A DNA stretch of 64,000 bases, from the NCBI RefSeq assembly GCF_000225705.1, contig NZ_JH126472.1, forward strand, positions 55,890 to 119,889. Direction: 5' to 3'. Each line of letters opens with the position of its first letter. Position 1 is the stretch's first letter. Made by a program: the position numbers and the translations under genes. Origin of the DNA: Collinsella tanakaei YIT 12063 (lineage in GTDB: Bacteria > Actinomycetota > Coriobacteriia > Coriobacteriales > Coriobacteriaceae). The notes beneath the pieces were generated by a model. The model did no database searches, was not told where the DNA came from, and saw only the letters and a list, made by a program, of their open reading frames with translations. This document shows, piece after piece, positions 52,772 through 62,118 of the stretch.

Positions 52772-54379
52772 CTAGACCTCTACCTTCTTGTACTTTCTAT
52801 TTCTATTAGTGGTTGCAGCGGTTGGCACCAACTCGCCCTCGTCCACCAACCGTGCCAACGCGTAGCGAATCTTGGGCAGCGAAACGCCCATCATGCTCGC
52901 CAACTCCCGAGCTCCGCGCGTCTCGCCGTCAGACATGGAAGCAACAATCTGCTGGCGCAACTCGCGTGGACGCATGGCTTCGCAAGAATCAATCTCCATG
53001 TCCGCCTGCACGTCGACATCCATTTGCGCACGCTGCGTCTGTCCCCTATTCCGTTCTTTGCACACCTGCGGAAACCCCGAAGCCCCCGCCGGCTCACATG
53101 GCTTTGCGGAAACCTGCATCTCCTGACGCTTGAAAATGACTTTGAACAAATCCGACTTCGCCACAAATATAGGCGCATCCAAGCCATGTTCTTCCATTTC
53201 TCGAAGCATGGTGATGATACCCGAGCCCTTGCTTTCCACCAGATAGCCCGCACCGTGCCGCAAAGAAGCAGCGCCCATCAAGCTCATAAGCCTTGCGTTT
53301 CGACACCGTGAGCTGCCGTCCGCCAGGGTCTCTAGCGTTTTTCCACCCCACAGTCCTCCGGGATTTGTCACCTCTATCCTATTCGGATAAATATCGACAC
53401 TCACCGCCTCGCCAGCGAACATGGGCGAATACTCTCTGTGTACAACAGCATTTACCAGCGCCTCTCTTAGAACGCTCTGGGGAATCTCCCATTCCTCAAG
53501 CCTGGCGACGCCCACCACGTAAGACGCTTTGCGAATGTTTCTACCAATCGCATTCAGGGCACCTTCCACACACTCCGCTATCGGCCCGTCGCACACCTGA
53601 CGATCGAGGAAGCGCGGTAACCCGGGCTGCGCCTTCTCAGTTCCCGGATGAACCGCGACGTCAATCACCAACTTTGGGAAGTACTGCTGCGGATACACGC
53701 CAGCAGCCAGCAACCCACCCATACGAACGCCGCCCTGCTTGTTAAGTATGTTCACTCGATCGAGTTGCTGTTCACGCGTTGCAGCTCCTTTGAGAACGCG
53801 GGGGCTCTGTCTGTTTCTGTTGGCGAGAATACTGTCAACCAGTTCATCATCCAGATCTTCAAGCGTTGCCTCCGGCACCACGGATACGTCCGCATCACTG
53901 GGAACAAGCACAGTCTGCATCTCATACATCTCCGATGCAGAAAGGCGAATGTCCTTATCATCAATGCGTTTATAGCTACCCGCCTGGGCACCGCGAGCTA
54001 CGATGTAGCAGGGCTTTTGTTGGGCACTCAGCTCAGCGATCTCTACAAGCAGCACGGACGAGCCATCGACCTCTCCTCGCGACATCTCGTAACGCGGGGG
54101 CTGTGCGACAAGGCACGGCCGGCCGCCGTCGCCCATGCCGGTCACAAACTGATCGCGTACGCGATTGATATCGAAGTGCTGAGCGGGGGCAAACGCCCCG
54201 TCATTCTCATCCAGGCCCAGGAGTAGGAGGCCGCCCGCTGTATTCGCGAACGCGCTAACTGTTTCCCACACGTCGGCGCTCAATCCACACGAACAGGCCT
54301 TTACCTCGACAAACGCATCATCGGTGCGCTGAGCGCGCAGGCGAGACACAACCTTCGCCAGCTCTTTGCCATCAATCAT
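52772..54379 (-). CDS. AlbA_2/Schlafen-type DNA-binding + HATPase_c_4 + winged-helix regulator
   Basis: About 535 aa, three domains. Residues about 10-140 are an AlbA_2-type domain (FVEVKACSCGLSADVWETVSAFANTAGGLLLLGLDE). About 300-420 form a GHKL ATP-binding fold (LREALVNAVVHREYSP, NPGGLWGGKTLE, GSGIITMLREMEEHG). The C terminus (about 470-535) is a winged-helix (LRQQIVASMSDGETRGARELASMMGVSLPKIRYALARLVDEGELV). Such proteins are probable ATP-binding transcription regulators. The start at 54379 follows GAGGGG at five bases. It faces an upstream array of four 12-bp repeats, so autoregulation is likely (inferred). The target genes are unknown. Confidence 0.87.
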   Translation of the reverse strand: MIDGKELAKVVSRLRAQRTDDAFVEVKACSCGLSADVWETVSAFANTAGGLLLLGLDENDGAFAPAQHFDINRVRDQFVTGMGDGGRPCLVAQPPRYEMSRGEVDGSSVLLVEIAELSAQQKPCYIVARGAQAGSYKRIDDKDIRLSASEMYEMQTVLVPSDADVSVVPEATLEDLDDELVDSILANRNRQSPRVLKGAATREQQLDRVNILNKQGGVRMGGLLAAGVYPQQYFPKLVIDVAVHPGTEKAQPGLPRFLDRQVCDGPIAECVEGALNAIGRNIRKASYVVGVARLEEWEIPQSVLREALVNAVVHREYSPMFAGEAVSVDIYPNRIEVTNPGGLWGGKTLETLADGSSRCRNARLMSLMGAASLRHGAGYLVESKGSGIITMLREMEEHGLDAPIFVAKSDLFKVIFKRQEMQVSAKPCEPAGASGFPQVCKERNRGQTQRAQMDVDVQADMEIDSCEAMRPRELRQQIVASMSDGETRGARELASMMGVSLPKIRYALARLVDEGELVPTAATTNRNRKYKKVEV

Positions 54380-54424
54380 CCCAACCCCTCGCATCTCTCG
54401 AGAACACTCGAAGTCGACCTTCCA

Positions 54425-54480
54425 CTCTCAGATTATCTCTCAGATAATTCCCATTACACTCAGAAAATCTCTCAGATTTG
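54425..54480 (-). promoter_or_regulatory. array of four 12-bp repeats (consensus CTCTCAGATwAT) upstream of the AlbA_2 regulator
   Basis: Units at 54425-54436, 54437-54448, 54457-54468 and 54469-54480, as two tandem pairs separated by 8 bases. Units 1, 2 and 4 begin CTCTCAGAT; unit 3 is CACTCAGAA. A terminal AGAGT after unit 4 also makes an inverted mate to the first ACTCT. It starts 45 bp upstream of the regulator. Confidence 0.78.
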
Positions 54481-54490
54481 AGAGTAAACG

Positions 54491-55045
54491 GCAAGCGGGG
54501 GCCATCCAGTTCGCAACCCATTACTTAATTACATAGATAGCTGCACGAACAATCGCCGCTTTTCGAATTGCAGACCGGCCCTCATTCAAAATGAAGATGG
54601 AATCGAGCTTTCTGTACGCCAAAAACAAGTCACCCCGCTTCGGGTTGGTCAATGAGGGCACGAGGTGGGGATCAGATTTTTATACATGACTTATTTGGGA
54701 CGAAGCTCGCAATGAAAGATACCGTGGGAGGACCTACAGCTATCAACAAATGTCGCCTAACAAACAGTTTATAGTGTTTTGTATCCATGCAAGCGAAGTG
54801 ATTGTGTGCGGGAATAGCCCGCCGAGAGCTCTTAAGCTACCTGACCACCAATCGCGCGGCGCTTGGAGGAAACCAAGACACCAGTTTGAACCGCGATCAA
54901 GCCCGTCCTCACCCACCTCGTGGCACTCATTGACCATCCCGACAAGAGACGGTTTTTCACCTTCGTTTTCACGTGGATACTCCCCCAAGAACACGCGGGT
55001 CGCAAAAGGGCTCGATGCACATTCGTAGCCCCAGCCCTCGCCAAA
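54491..55045. other. gene-poor intergenic region before the purF terminator
   Basis: About 555 bp. One open stretch (54743-54994, minus, 83 aa) has a weak GTG-type start and no ribosome site; I do not call it. Other frames are short. The DNA has mixed composition and no clear hairpins. It may hold a decayed gene or an unrecognised RNA; I cannot tell. Confidence 0.4.
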
Positions 55046-55046
55046 A

Positions 55047-55084
55047 ACAAAAAGGGCGTGGACAACATATCTTGCCCACGCCCT
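55047..55084 (-). terminator. terminator after purF
   Basis: On the minus strand AGGGCGTGG, a loop of 14 bases, CCACGCCCT and TTTTTG. Plus arms at 55053-55061 and 55076-55084. Confidence 0.92.
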
Positions 55085-55104
55085 AAAAGTCAGTTTAGCC
55101 GCGC

Positions 55105-56781
55105 CTACGCCTCGGGATGCTCCTCTTCCCAGCTGCGGTCATCCGCCTTATCGACAACGCAGTGGCCGGTGACGGCCTCGGGCTTGGACAGCAGACGGGG
55201 CTCGTAGCCCTCGATAAACTTGTCGCGGCCAAAGCTCTCCGGAATAGCCACGGGGTACTCGCCCGTGAAGCACGCGGTGCAGTAACCCGCCTTGGGTACG
55301 CACTCAAGCAGCGCGTCAACGGAGAGGAACGCCAGGGTATCGGCACCGATGAACTCGCAGATCTCGTCCACGGTCTTGGTGGCGGAGATCAGCTGGCTCT
55401 GCTCGCCTGTGTCCACACCGTAGAAGCACGGCCAGATATCCTCCGGGCTGTTGATGCGCACGTGGATCTCTTTGGCGCCCGCCTGGCGCAGCATGCGAAC
55501 CAGCTGCACCATAGTGGTGCCGCGAACAATGGAATCGTCCACAACCACAATGCGCTTGCCCTCGATAACGTCTTTGAGCGGGTTGAGCTTGAGGCGCACG
55601 CCCATGGCGCGCAGCTCCTGAGTGGGCTCGATGAACGTGCGGGCGACGTAGCGGTTCTTGATCAGGCCAGTGCCGTAGGGGATGCCGCTCTCAAAGGCGT
55701 AGCCCTCGGCAGACGGCAGGCCGGAGTCCGGCGTACCGATAACCATGTCCGCCTCGACCGGGCACTCGAGCGCCAGCTTGCGACCCATATCATAGCGGCA
55801 GGCGTAGATGGACTTGCCGTCCATGATGGAGTCCGGGCGAGCAAAGTACACCTGCTCGAAGATGCAGTGAGCGGTCTTCTCTGCCGCGGGCACGCCCTGC
55901 TCGGAGACCAGGCCCTCCTTGGAGATGCGCAGGATCTCGCCAGGACGGATGTCGCGCACGTACTCGGCGCCAATGATATCGAGCGCGCAGGTCTCAGACG
56001 TCACAACCCAACCGGCGGCGCTGGCGACGACCTCGTCGCCAACCAGGTCGTCAGCAGACTTGGCGTCGCTGGGCAGAGCGGACGCTGCAGCGGCGGCGTT
56101 GGCGGCGGCCACGCCCTCGTCGCTGGTAAGACGGCCCAGCACCAACGGGCGGATACCATGGGGGTCGCGGAACGCGTAGAGCGCCTCCTCGTTGATCAGC
56201 GCCATGGCATAACCACCGCGGATGAGCTCCATGGTCTTGCGAATGCCCTCGCGCAGGTGGTGGGTCTCCTGGGTAAAGTAGCCGATCAACTTGACCGCTA
56301 CCTCGGAGTCAGAATTGGAGTTAAAGGGAACGCCCAGCTCAATCAACTGGCGACGAAGCTCGTCCGTGTTGACCAGCGTGCCGTTGTGGGCAAGCGCGAC
56401 AATGACGTCGCCAATGGTGGAGAGGTGGGGCTGCGAGGCTTCCCAGCTCTTGGCGCCGGCGGTACCGTAGCGCACGTGACCAATTGCAAGCTGGCCGGAA
56501 AGCGCGTCGATATCGGCGTTGGAGAACACATGGCTCACCAAACCAAGGTCCTTACGCACCATCACCGTGCCGCCGTCGCCGGAAGCGATACCGGCGGACT
56601 CCTGGCCGCGGTGCTGCAGAGCGCGCAGACCAAAGTACGTAAGGCGGGCGACGTCGCGATCGGGCGCCCATACGCCAAAGATGCCGCACTCCTCATTCAA
56701 TTCATCGGTAAGCTGCTCGTCGACTTCGCAACTCGTAACGGTCCCGGCCATATTGGCCGCGCGGACGGTTTCTTGAGACAT
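55105..56781 (-). CDS. purF: Amidophosphoribosyltransferase
   Basis: A 558-aa enzyme that makes 5-phosphoribosylamine from PRPP and glutamine, the first step of purine synthesis. The catalytic Cys32 (EECGIFGVW), exposed after removal of a propeptide, starts the N-terminal nucleophile glutaminase; GLRALQHRGQESAGIA and the PRPP loop VVVDDSIVRGTT follow. A C-terminal Cys pair (GYCTACFTGEYP) fits the iron-sulfur PurF class of Bacillus. Start 56781 after AGGGGAAGAT. Divergent from the hydratase gene, with about 230 bp between. Confidence 0.97.
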   Translation of the reverse strand: MSQETVRAANMAGTVTSCEVDEQLTDELNEECGIFGVWAPDRDVARLTYFGLRALQHRGQESAGIASGDGGTVMVRKDLGLVSHVFSNADIDALSGQLAIGHVRYGTAGAKSWEASQPHLSTIGDVIVALAHNGTLVNTDELRRQLIELGVPFNSNSDSEVAVKLIGYFTQETHHLREGIRKTMELIRGGYAMALINEEALYAFRDPHGIRPLVLGRLTSDEGVAAANAAAAASALPSDAKSADDLVGDEVVASAAGWVVTSETCALDIIGAEYVRDIRPGEILRISKEGLVSEQGVPAAEKTAHCIFEQVYFARPDSIMDGKSIYACRYDMGRKLALECPVEADMVIGTPDSGLPSAEGYAFESGIPYGTGLIKNRYVARTFIEPTQELRAMGVRLKLNPLKDVIEGKRIVVVDDSIVRGTTMVQLVRMLRQAGAKEIHVRINSPEDIWPCFYGVDTGEQSQLISATKTVDEICEFIGADTLAFLSVDALLECVPKAGYCTACFTGEYPVAIPESFGRDKFIEGYEPRLLSKPEAVTGHCVVDKADDRSWEEEHPEA

Positions 56782-57011
56782 ATCTTCCCCTGTCTGCCTC
56801 TTGGACGAGAAATACCCATTTATTATACGCACCCGTCCCTTAGGTACCCCCTGCAACTCGCATACCTAAAAACGCTCATCTTCGTTAATTCGCATAAGGC
56901 TGCTTAAGAGCTGCGAAAATGCGCTATATGATTGACTACCAACTGTTTTGTCGTTTCGGACCGCACGCATACGGCATAAAGTGCGGACGAGGATATGCGC
57001 AAGGAGATGAC

Positions 57012-59294
57012 ATGGACGGCGTAACCCTTTATGACGGCGGCGTCTACCTGCTACAAGGCACCACCGTTGTACCCCAGAACGACCATGAGGCACTGATTGG
57101 TCTTACGGGCGGCGTGCCCAACCGCGAGGAAGCACGCCGCGGCACCATCGCCCACGGTATCATGCAGGCCCACAACGCCTCCGGGGACGAGTCGCGCCTC
57201 AAGGTCACCTTCGACTGCCTCACCAGCCATGACATCACCTACGTGGGCATTGTCCAAACCGCCAAGGCGAGCGGTCTTGAGAAGTTCCCCATGCCCTACG
57301 TGCTCACCACCTGCCACAACACCCTGTGCGCCGTCGGCGGCACCATCAACGAGGACGACCACCTCTTTGGCCTCTCCGCGGCAAAGCACTACGGCGGCAT
57401 CTACGTACCCCCGCACATGGCCGTTATCCACCAGTACATGCGCGAGATGATGGCCGGCTGCGGCAAGATGATCCTGGGATCGGACTCCCACACGCGCTAC
57501 GGCGCCCTGGGCACCATGGCGATTGGCGAGGGCGGCGGCGAGCTGGTAAAGCAGCTGCTGGGTCAAACCTACGACGTTGCCACCCCGGATGTTGTCGCCG
57601 TCTACCTTGAGGGTTCCTGCCAGCCCTTTGTTGGCCCGCAGGACGTGGCGCTCGCCATCATCGGAGCCGTCTTCTCTTGCGGCTACGTCAAGAACAAGGT
57701 GATGGAGTTTGTGGGCCCCGCCGTCGCGACCATGACCACGGACTTCCGCAACGGCGTGGACGTCATGACCACGGAGACCACCTGCCTCTCCTCCATTTGG
57801 CGTACGGATGATGACACGCGTCGCTACCTTGCCGACCATGGCCGCGCGGACGATTACCGCCAGCTTGATCCGGCACACGTCGCCTACTACGACGGCTGCG
57901 TGCGCGTGGACCTCTCCAAGATCCGTCCCATGATCGCCCTGCCCTTCCACCCCAGCAACGTCTACACCATCGACGAGCTCAACGCCAACCCGCGCGACAT
58001 CTTGGCGGAGGTCGAGCGCGCGGCGGACAAGATCGCCGGCCGTGCAGGTTCGCTGGACCTTATGAGCAAGGTCGACGCCGCCGGCATCCACGTGCAGCAG
58101 GGCGTAATCGCCGGCTGCGCGGGCGGCAACTACACCAACGTCATGGAAGCGGCCAACGCGCTGCGCGGCAAGAGCTGCGGCTCCGGCGAGTTCGCGCTCT
58201 CCGTCTACCCCTCGTCCCAGCCGGTCTTCGCGGACCTGGTCAAGAAGGGCGCCGTCTACGACCTCATGCAGGCAGGCGCCATCGTTCGCACCGCGTTCTG
58301 CGGCCCTTGCTTTGGTGCGGGCGACACGCCGGCAAACAACTGCCTGTCCGTGCGTCACACCACCCGCAACTTCCCCAACCGCGAGGGTTCCAAGCCCGGT
58401 AACGGCCAGATGTCCGGTGTGGCGCTGATGGACGCCCGCTCCATCGCCGCCACCGCTGCCGCAGGCGGCGTTCTCACCGGTGCCGACGCGCTGGATTGCT
58501 GGGGCGACGTTCCCGAGCACGAGTTCGATGCCACCTCTTACAACAACCGCGTGTTCTGCGGCTTTGGCTGCGGCAAGAAGGAAGACCCCCTGGTCTACGG
58601 CCCCAACATCAAAGACTGGCCGCAGATGGAGCCCTTGGGCGAAAACCTGCTGATGCAAGTCTGCTCCAAGATCATGGACCCCGTCACCACCACCGACGAG
58701 CTCATCCCCTCCGGCGAGACCTCGTCCTATCGCTCCAACCCGCTTGGCTTGGCCGAGTTCACGCTCTCCCGCCGCGACCCGGAGTACGTGGGTCGCGCCA
58801 AGGCGTTCGCCGCCGTGGAAGCACAGCGCCTCGAAGGCAGGCTTGCCGCCGAGGTTGCCGACGCGTTTTCGGCAGCCCAGCAAGTCGAGCCCGCGGCATC
58901 GCTTGAGAACACCGAGATGGGCAGCATGATCTACGCCGTGAAACCCGGCGATGGCTCCGCCCGCGAGCAGGCTGCCAGCTGCCAGCGCGTGCTGGGCGGC
59001 GTGGCCAACATCGTTGAGCAGTATGCCACCAAGCGCTATCGCTCCAACGTCATCAACTGGGGCATGCTGCCGCTGCAGTCCGATGACGCCCCTCAGTTCG
59101 AGGTGGGCGACTACGTCTTCATCCCCGGCGTGCGCAAAGCCGTAGAAGCGGGCAAGGAACGCTTTGCGGGCCACATCATCCGCAACGGCCAGGTAAGCGG
59201 CACCATCGACCTGTACATGGCCCCGCTTACCGCGGCCGAGCGCCAGATCATCCTCGACGGCTGCCTCATCAACTTCAACCGCAACAAGAAGTAG
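57012..59294 (+). CDS. Aconitase-family hydratase, YbhJ-like, substrate unknown
   Basis: A 760-aa [4Fe-4S] dehydratase-type protein. The cluster cysteines are Cys369 ([10 protein letters not shown]) and Cys430-x2-Cys433 ([13 protein letters not shown]); [20 protein letters not shown] is the substrate-binding segment, and [13 protein letters not shown] the swivel loop. This architecture is shared with aconitase and with E. coli YbhJ. Aconitase, homoaconitase or isopropylmalate isomerase-like roles are all possible; no citrate synthase or leucine gene lies nearby, so I do not name a substrate. The ATG at 57012 follows AAGGAG; the first in-frame ATG 31 codons upstream has no site. Confidence 0.88.
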   Translation: MDGVTLYDGGVYLLQGTTVVPQNDHEALIGLTGGVPNREEARRGTIAHGIMQAHNASGDESRLKVTFDCLTSHDITYVGIVQTAKASGLEKFPMPYVLTTCHNTLCAVGGTINEDDHLFGLSAAKHYGGIYVPPHMAVIHQYMREMMAGCGKMILGSDSHTRYGALGTMAIGEGGGELVKQLLGQTYDVATPDVVAVYLEGSCQPFVGPQDVALAIIGAVFSCGYVKNKVMEFVGPAVATMTTDFRNGVDVMTTETTCLSSIWRTDDDTRRYLADHGRADDYRQLDPAHVAYYDGCVRVDLSKIRPMIALPFHPSNVYTIDELNANPRDILAEVERAADKIAGRAGSLDLMSKVDAAGIHVQQGVIAGCAGGNYTNVMEAANALRGKSCGSGEFALSVYPSSQPVFADLVKKGAVYDLMQAGAIVRTAFCGPCFGAGDTPANNCLSVRHTTRNFPNREGSKPGNGQMSGVALMDARSIAATAAAGGVLTGADALDCWGDVPEHEFDATSYNNRVFCGFGCGKKEDPLVYGPNIKDWPQMEPLGENLLMQVCSKIMDPVTTTDELIPSGETSSYRSNPLGLAEFTLSRRDPEYVGRAKAFAAVEAQRLEGRLAAEVADAFSAAQQVEPAASLENTEMGSMIYAVKPGDGSAREQAASCQRVLGGVANIVEQYATKRYRSNVINWGMLPLQSDDAPQFEVGDYVFIPGVRKAVEAGKERFAGHIIRNGQVSGTIDLYMAPLTAAERQIILDGCLINFNRNKK

Positions 59295-59328
59295 AGCGGT
59301 GCCCAACCCGCCTAATCGCGCAACCAAA

Positions 59329-59362
59329 GCGGCGACGTCATCCTATTCGGTGGCGTCGCCGT
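59329..59362. terminator. hairpin between convergent hydratase and MoaE-like genes
   Basis: GCGGCGACG (59329-59337) pairs with CGTCGCCGT (59354-59362) with a terminal wobble. No clear T-run. Confidence 0.5.
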
Positions 59363-59373
59363 TGCCTTAAAGC

Positions 59374-59778
59374 CTACGCGGGCTTCTCGACCTCGCTCAC
59401 GCATTCGTTCTTGATGGTGCCTACCAGCGACTGCAGGGCATCGATCACGCGGGGACGAATATCGCCGCCAATGAGCACCAGCATGATGTCGTCGCCCAGC
59501 TCAAGCTCGCCACGGTTCAGCCACACGCGTACGTATTCAATGCCAGGCAGGGCGCGCGCCTCCTCGACGGCCGCCTGCACGCGCTGCTCGTCGTAGTCAA
59601 AATGCATGCCGCCAACCTTCTCGTCCGCAGCGACGCCGTCGGTCTCGATGCCGCGCGCCTGGGCTTTTGGCGTCTCGCGCACCGTTCCGTTATGCACAAG
59701 GTACATGCCGCAGTTGCGAAAACCAGGGTCCTGCTTAGCCTCGCGCAGCCATTCATCGATCGAGGGCATGGTAGCCAT
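59374..59778 (-). CDS. MoaE-like protein (molybdopterin synthase large-subunit fold)
   Basis: A 134-aa small protein with the MoaE outline: MYLVHNGTVRETPKAQARG near the start, then FDYDEQRVQAAVEEARALPGIEYVRVWLNRGELELGDDIMLVLIGGDIRPRVIDALQSLVGTIKNE. The usual C-terminal lysine-rich active segment (WKKE) is replaced by TIKNECVSE, so catalysis is uncertain. No other molybdopterin gene is in the window. AAGGGAG lies before the ATG at 59778. It may be a true MoaE with a relaxed tail or a diverged relative with another role. Confidence 0.6.
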   Translation of the reverse strand: MATMPSIDEWLREAKQDPGFRNCGMYLVHNGTVRETPKAQARGIETDGVAADEKVGGMHFDYDEQRVQAAVEEARALPGIEYVRVWLNRGELELGDDIMLVLIGGDIRPRVIDALQSLVGTIKNECVSEVEKPA

Positions 59779-59841
59779 GGATCTCCCTTCCGTTTCTCCC
59801 AACAGATATATACCTATTGAGTTAGTAGTTTTATTGACTGG

Positions 59842-61380
59842 CTATAGCCTATCAATCCGCTTCTCGATGGTGCACACCATGGCGGCGCGGGTGGTGCGGG
59901 GGATGATTTCTCCAGAACACGTCACCAGGGTCAGCACGTTTTCCGCACTCGCCTGACGCTCGTCCACATCTTCCGCCACAGCCTTAGCCATGCCCCGCAT
60001 CGTCGTCAGATAGCTCGAGAACGCACCCTCGTCCTCAAACGTAGCGATGCGCGCATCCGTAAAAGTGTCCTCCACCAAGCAATCCATGAGAGGTCGGCAC
60101 ACGTAGGTGGCCTCGCGCGTCATATAGTAGACTGCATCGATCTGGTCGAATTTATCCTGGTCAAGCGCGTAATCGATGGCGCGGAACATCTTGCCGTCCT
60201 GCGTATGGTGTCCATACAGCGTGGTCTGCTGGTCGATGCCGCCCGGCGCGGTGTCGTCGCAGTCCATGAATACGGTGCCGGACCCATTGGGCGTACCGTC
60301 GAACAGCTTGCGCAGGTAGGTGGTGTTATCCGTGGTCTGCACCACCGGATAGTTGATGGGCGTGCCCGGCACGTAGATCCATCCCACCACATCAGGATTG
60401 ATCGCCTCAAGCTCATCAAAATCCACGCTTGGCAGGTCATCACCGGCGGTATCGGTCACCACATAGGTCTCTAGCTGGTCATACGTTGCCTGCGCATCGC
60501 GATACCCCAGTTGCGCGCGCACAAAGATAAAGGCGGCGACAAGCAGCAGAACCACACCGACAGCAATCAGCACCACGGGTAGCACATCGCGCCAGCTGCG
60601 CGGCGCTTTCTTTTTGGACGAGGACCGCCCATCGGCCACGCCATTGTTCGCGGCGCCCTTCGCGCCCCTCTTCTCTTGCCGCCGGGCCCCTTTGACTGCA
60701 GGCGCATGGGACGAGGACCGCTTGGAATACGCCGGTGCCAACGGCGTCGCCCCGCTTGCAAGCGTCGCCGCACCACCCAGGGCGCGCGCGGAAGGCTGCG
60801 CTGCGGGAACTTGCGAACGCGTGGCAGCGGCCGCGGTTGCGGCGGCGGTGAACTCTGCGGTGTCGGCGGGCTTGGGCGCGGCAAGGACCTCTGATCCATG
60901 GGACAAAGGCTCGGTCGCCGCATGGGAGTCGGAGATGTCGATCGCCGCGGTGGTGACGGAGGCGGCGTCCGGCTTTTCAGGGGCACCGTGCTTGGGGACA
61001 GCGGGCACGCGCGAAGACACGGGACCGAATGCGCCGCTTGAAGATGAGGACCTGCTACCGGCAGGATGAGCAATCTGCGACTGGCCCTCGTCCGCACAGC
61101 CCTCGTCCACATGGGCGGATGCAAAACGGGCGCCAGCAGGCCGTGAATCGGCAAAACGCGCACCGGCAGGCCGCGGCTCTTCCTCGTCCATAGCGGTGCG
61201 CTGGCGAAAACGCCTACCGGCAGCGGCGCCGCCAACCGTGGCGGGCGCGGGCGCAGCGGCCCCATCGCCCTGGGCAAAGTGCCCGCCTGCAGGAACCATG
61301 CGGACACGGCTGGAGCGGGTGCTCGATACGCTAAGATCCGCAACAAGGCGGTCGACGTCGCGCTGGTTGTTTTCTGCCAT
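59842..61380 (-). CDS. srtB: Class B sortase with long disordered N-terminal region
   Basis: A 512-aa membrane-bound transpeptidase. The C-terminal domain has the class B features: VVGWIYVPGTPINYPVVQ, TTLYGHHTQDGKMF (catalytic His391/392), and TLVTCSGEIIPRTTRAAMVC (catalytic Cys488, Arg495/498). One membrane helix is at about 266-288 (VLPVVLIAVGVVLLLVAAFIF). The first 260 residues are low-complexity Ser/Ala/Pro/Arg with no fold, predicted cytosolic, much longer than usual for sortase. GGGAG precedes the ATG at 61380. Its partner proteins would carry an NPxTN-like or LPXTG motif; the LPGTG adhesin at 37.4 kb is a candidate only. Confidence 0.9.
   Translation of the reverse strand: MAENNQRDVDRLVADLSVSSTRSSRVRMVPAGGHFAQGDGAAAPAPATVGGAAAGRRFRQRTAMDEEEPRPAGARFADSRPAGARFASAHVDEGCADEGQSQIAHPAGSRSSSSSGAFGPVSSRVPAVPKHGAPEKPDAASVTTAAIDISDSHAATEPLSHGSEVLAAPKPADTAEFTAAATAAAATRSQVPAAQPSARALGGAATLASGATPLAPAYSKRSSSHAPAVKGARRQEKRGAKGAANNGVADGRSSSKKKAPRSWRDVLPVVLIAVGVVLLLVAAFIFVRAQLGYRDAQATYDQLETYVVTDTAGDDLPSVDFDELEAINPDVVGWIYVPGTPINYPVVQTTDNTTYLRKLFDGTPNGSGTVFMDCDDTAPGGIDQQTTLYGHHTQDGKMFRAIDYALDQDKFDQIDAVYYMTREATYVCRPLMDCLVEDTFTDARIATFEDEGAFSSYLTTMRGMAKAVAEDVDERQASAENVLTLVTCSGEIIPRTTRAAMVCTIEKRIDRL
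60611..60622 (+). repeat. TTTTTGGACGAG word inside the sortase gene
   Basis: An exact copy of the TTTTTGGACGA word within the sortase coding region, antisense to it (codes part of the SSSKKK tract). The only coding copy of the five. Confidence 0.4.
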
Positions 61381-61397
61381 ACGTAAGGTCTCCCTAT

Positions 61398-61440
61398 CAT
61401 GCAAAAAGCGCAGCGCACCATCGCTGATGCACCGCGCTTA
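61398..61440 (-). terminator. terminator after purE
   Basis: On the minus strand an imperfect AGCGC...GCGCT stem with inner GCATC/GATG pairing, followed by TTTTT. It also sits just before the sortase start. Confidence 0.6.
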
Positions 61441-61455
61441 CAGAGGGCGAGAATG

Positions 61456-61929
61456 CTAGGCCTGAGCCATCTCGTTTTTGAGGTTAACGATTGCCTCGCG
61501 ATACTCGGGCATGGTAGCACCCAGAATCTGCGTGGCGTAGATAGCCGCGTTCTTGGCTCCATTGATGGCAACGCAGGCGACGGGCACGCCGGAGGGCATC
61601 TGCACCATGGAGAGCAGGGAGTCCATGCCGCCCAAATCGCTCGTCTTCATGGGAACGCCTACAACCGGTAGCGGGGTAAAGGCGGCGACCACGCCGCCCA
61701 GATGCGCGGCCTTGCCGGCGGCGGCGACAATCACCTTGATGCCGCGGTCGGCCGCGGTCTCCGCCCATTCGTGAACTTTGTCCGGCGTGCGGTGCGCGCT
61801 GGCGATGACCAGCTCGTAGGGAACGCCCAGGCGCTCCAGCTCAGCGGTGCAGCCCTCCATAACGGGCAGATCGGACTTAGAGCCCATGATGATTCCAACA
61901 AGCGGGGTCTTCTCGGTATTCTCGGCCAT
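61456..61929 (-). CDS. purE: N5-carboxyaminoimidazole ribonucleotide mutase
   Basis: A 157-aa enzyme that converts N5-CAIR to CAIR. MGSKSDLPVM binds phosphate, ASAHRTPDKV and AAAGKAAHLGGVVAA hold the catalytic His pair, and SLLSMVQMPSGVPVACVAI is the C-terminal part. The class I (N5-CAIR) type is likely, though no purK is visible. Start 61929 has GGGAGG upstream. Its terminator lies just before the sortase start. Confidence 0.96.
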   Translation of the reverse strand: MAENTEKTPLVGIIMGSKSDLPVMEGCTAELERLGVPYELVIASAHRTPDKVHEWAETAADRGIKVIVAAAGKAAHLGGVVAAFTPLPVVGVPMKTSDLGGMDSLLSMVQMPSGVPVACVAINGAKNAAIYATQILGATMPEYREAIVNLKNEMAQA

Positions 61930-62118
61930 GGTGCCTCCCAATAGACGGTGTCGATAGACAGCTTCTTCAACCCCTTCAGTATACCGACTAGCACCTTTCC
62001 AACAGCGTACGGGATGCATTCCACCCCACAGGCAAGGCCAAATGTAGAGTACGCGCTATGCAAAACGGGTAAAATCCCTCGAGTTATCAATCATCGCATC
62101 AAAACAAGGAGCACCTCT

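Noticed and set aside
54743..54994. 83-aa open frame on the minus strand
   Set aside because: Begins with a GTG without a Shine-Dalgarno and has no family match I can name; kept only as a finding.
55117..56907. 596-aa open frame opposite purF
   Set aside because: Shadow of purF; no ribosome site, no motif.
57051..59327. 758-aa open frame opposite the hydratase
   Set aside because: It mirrors the hydratase codon pattern in the opposite frame and contains no recognisable domain; the plus-strand gene has intact iron-sulfur motifs.
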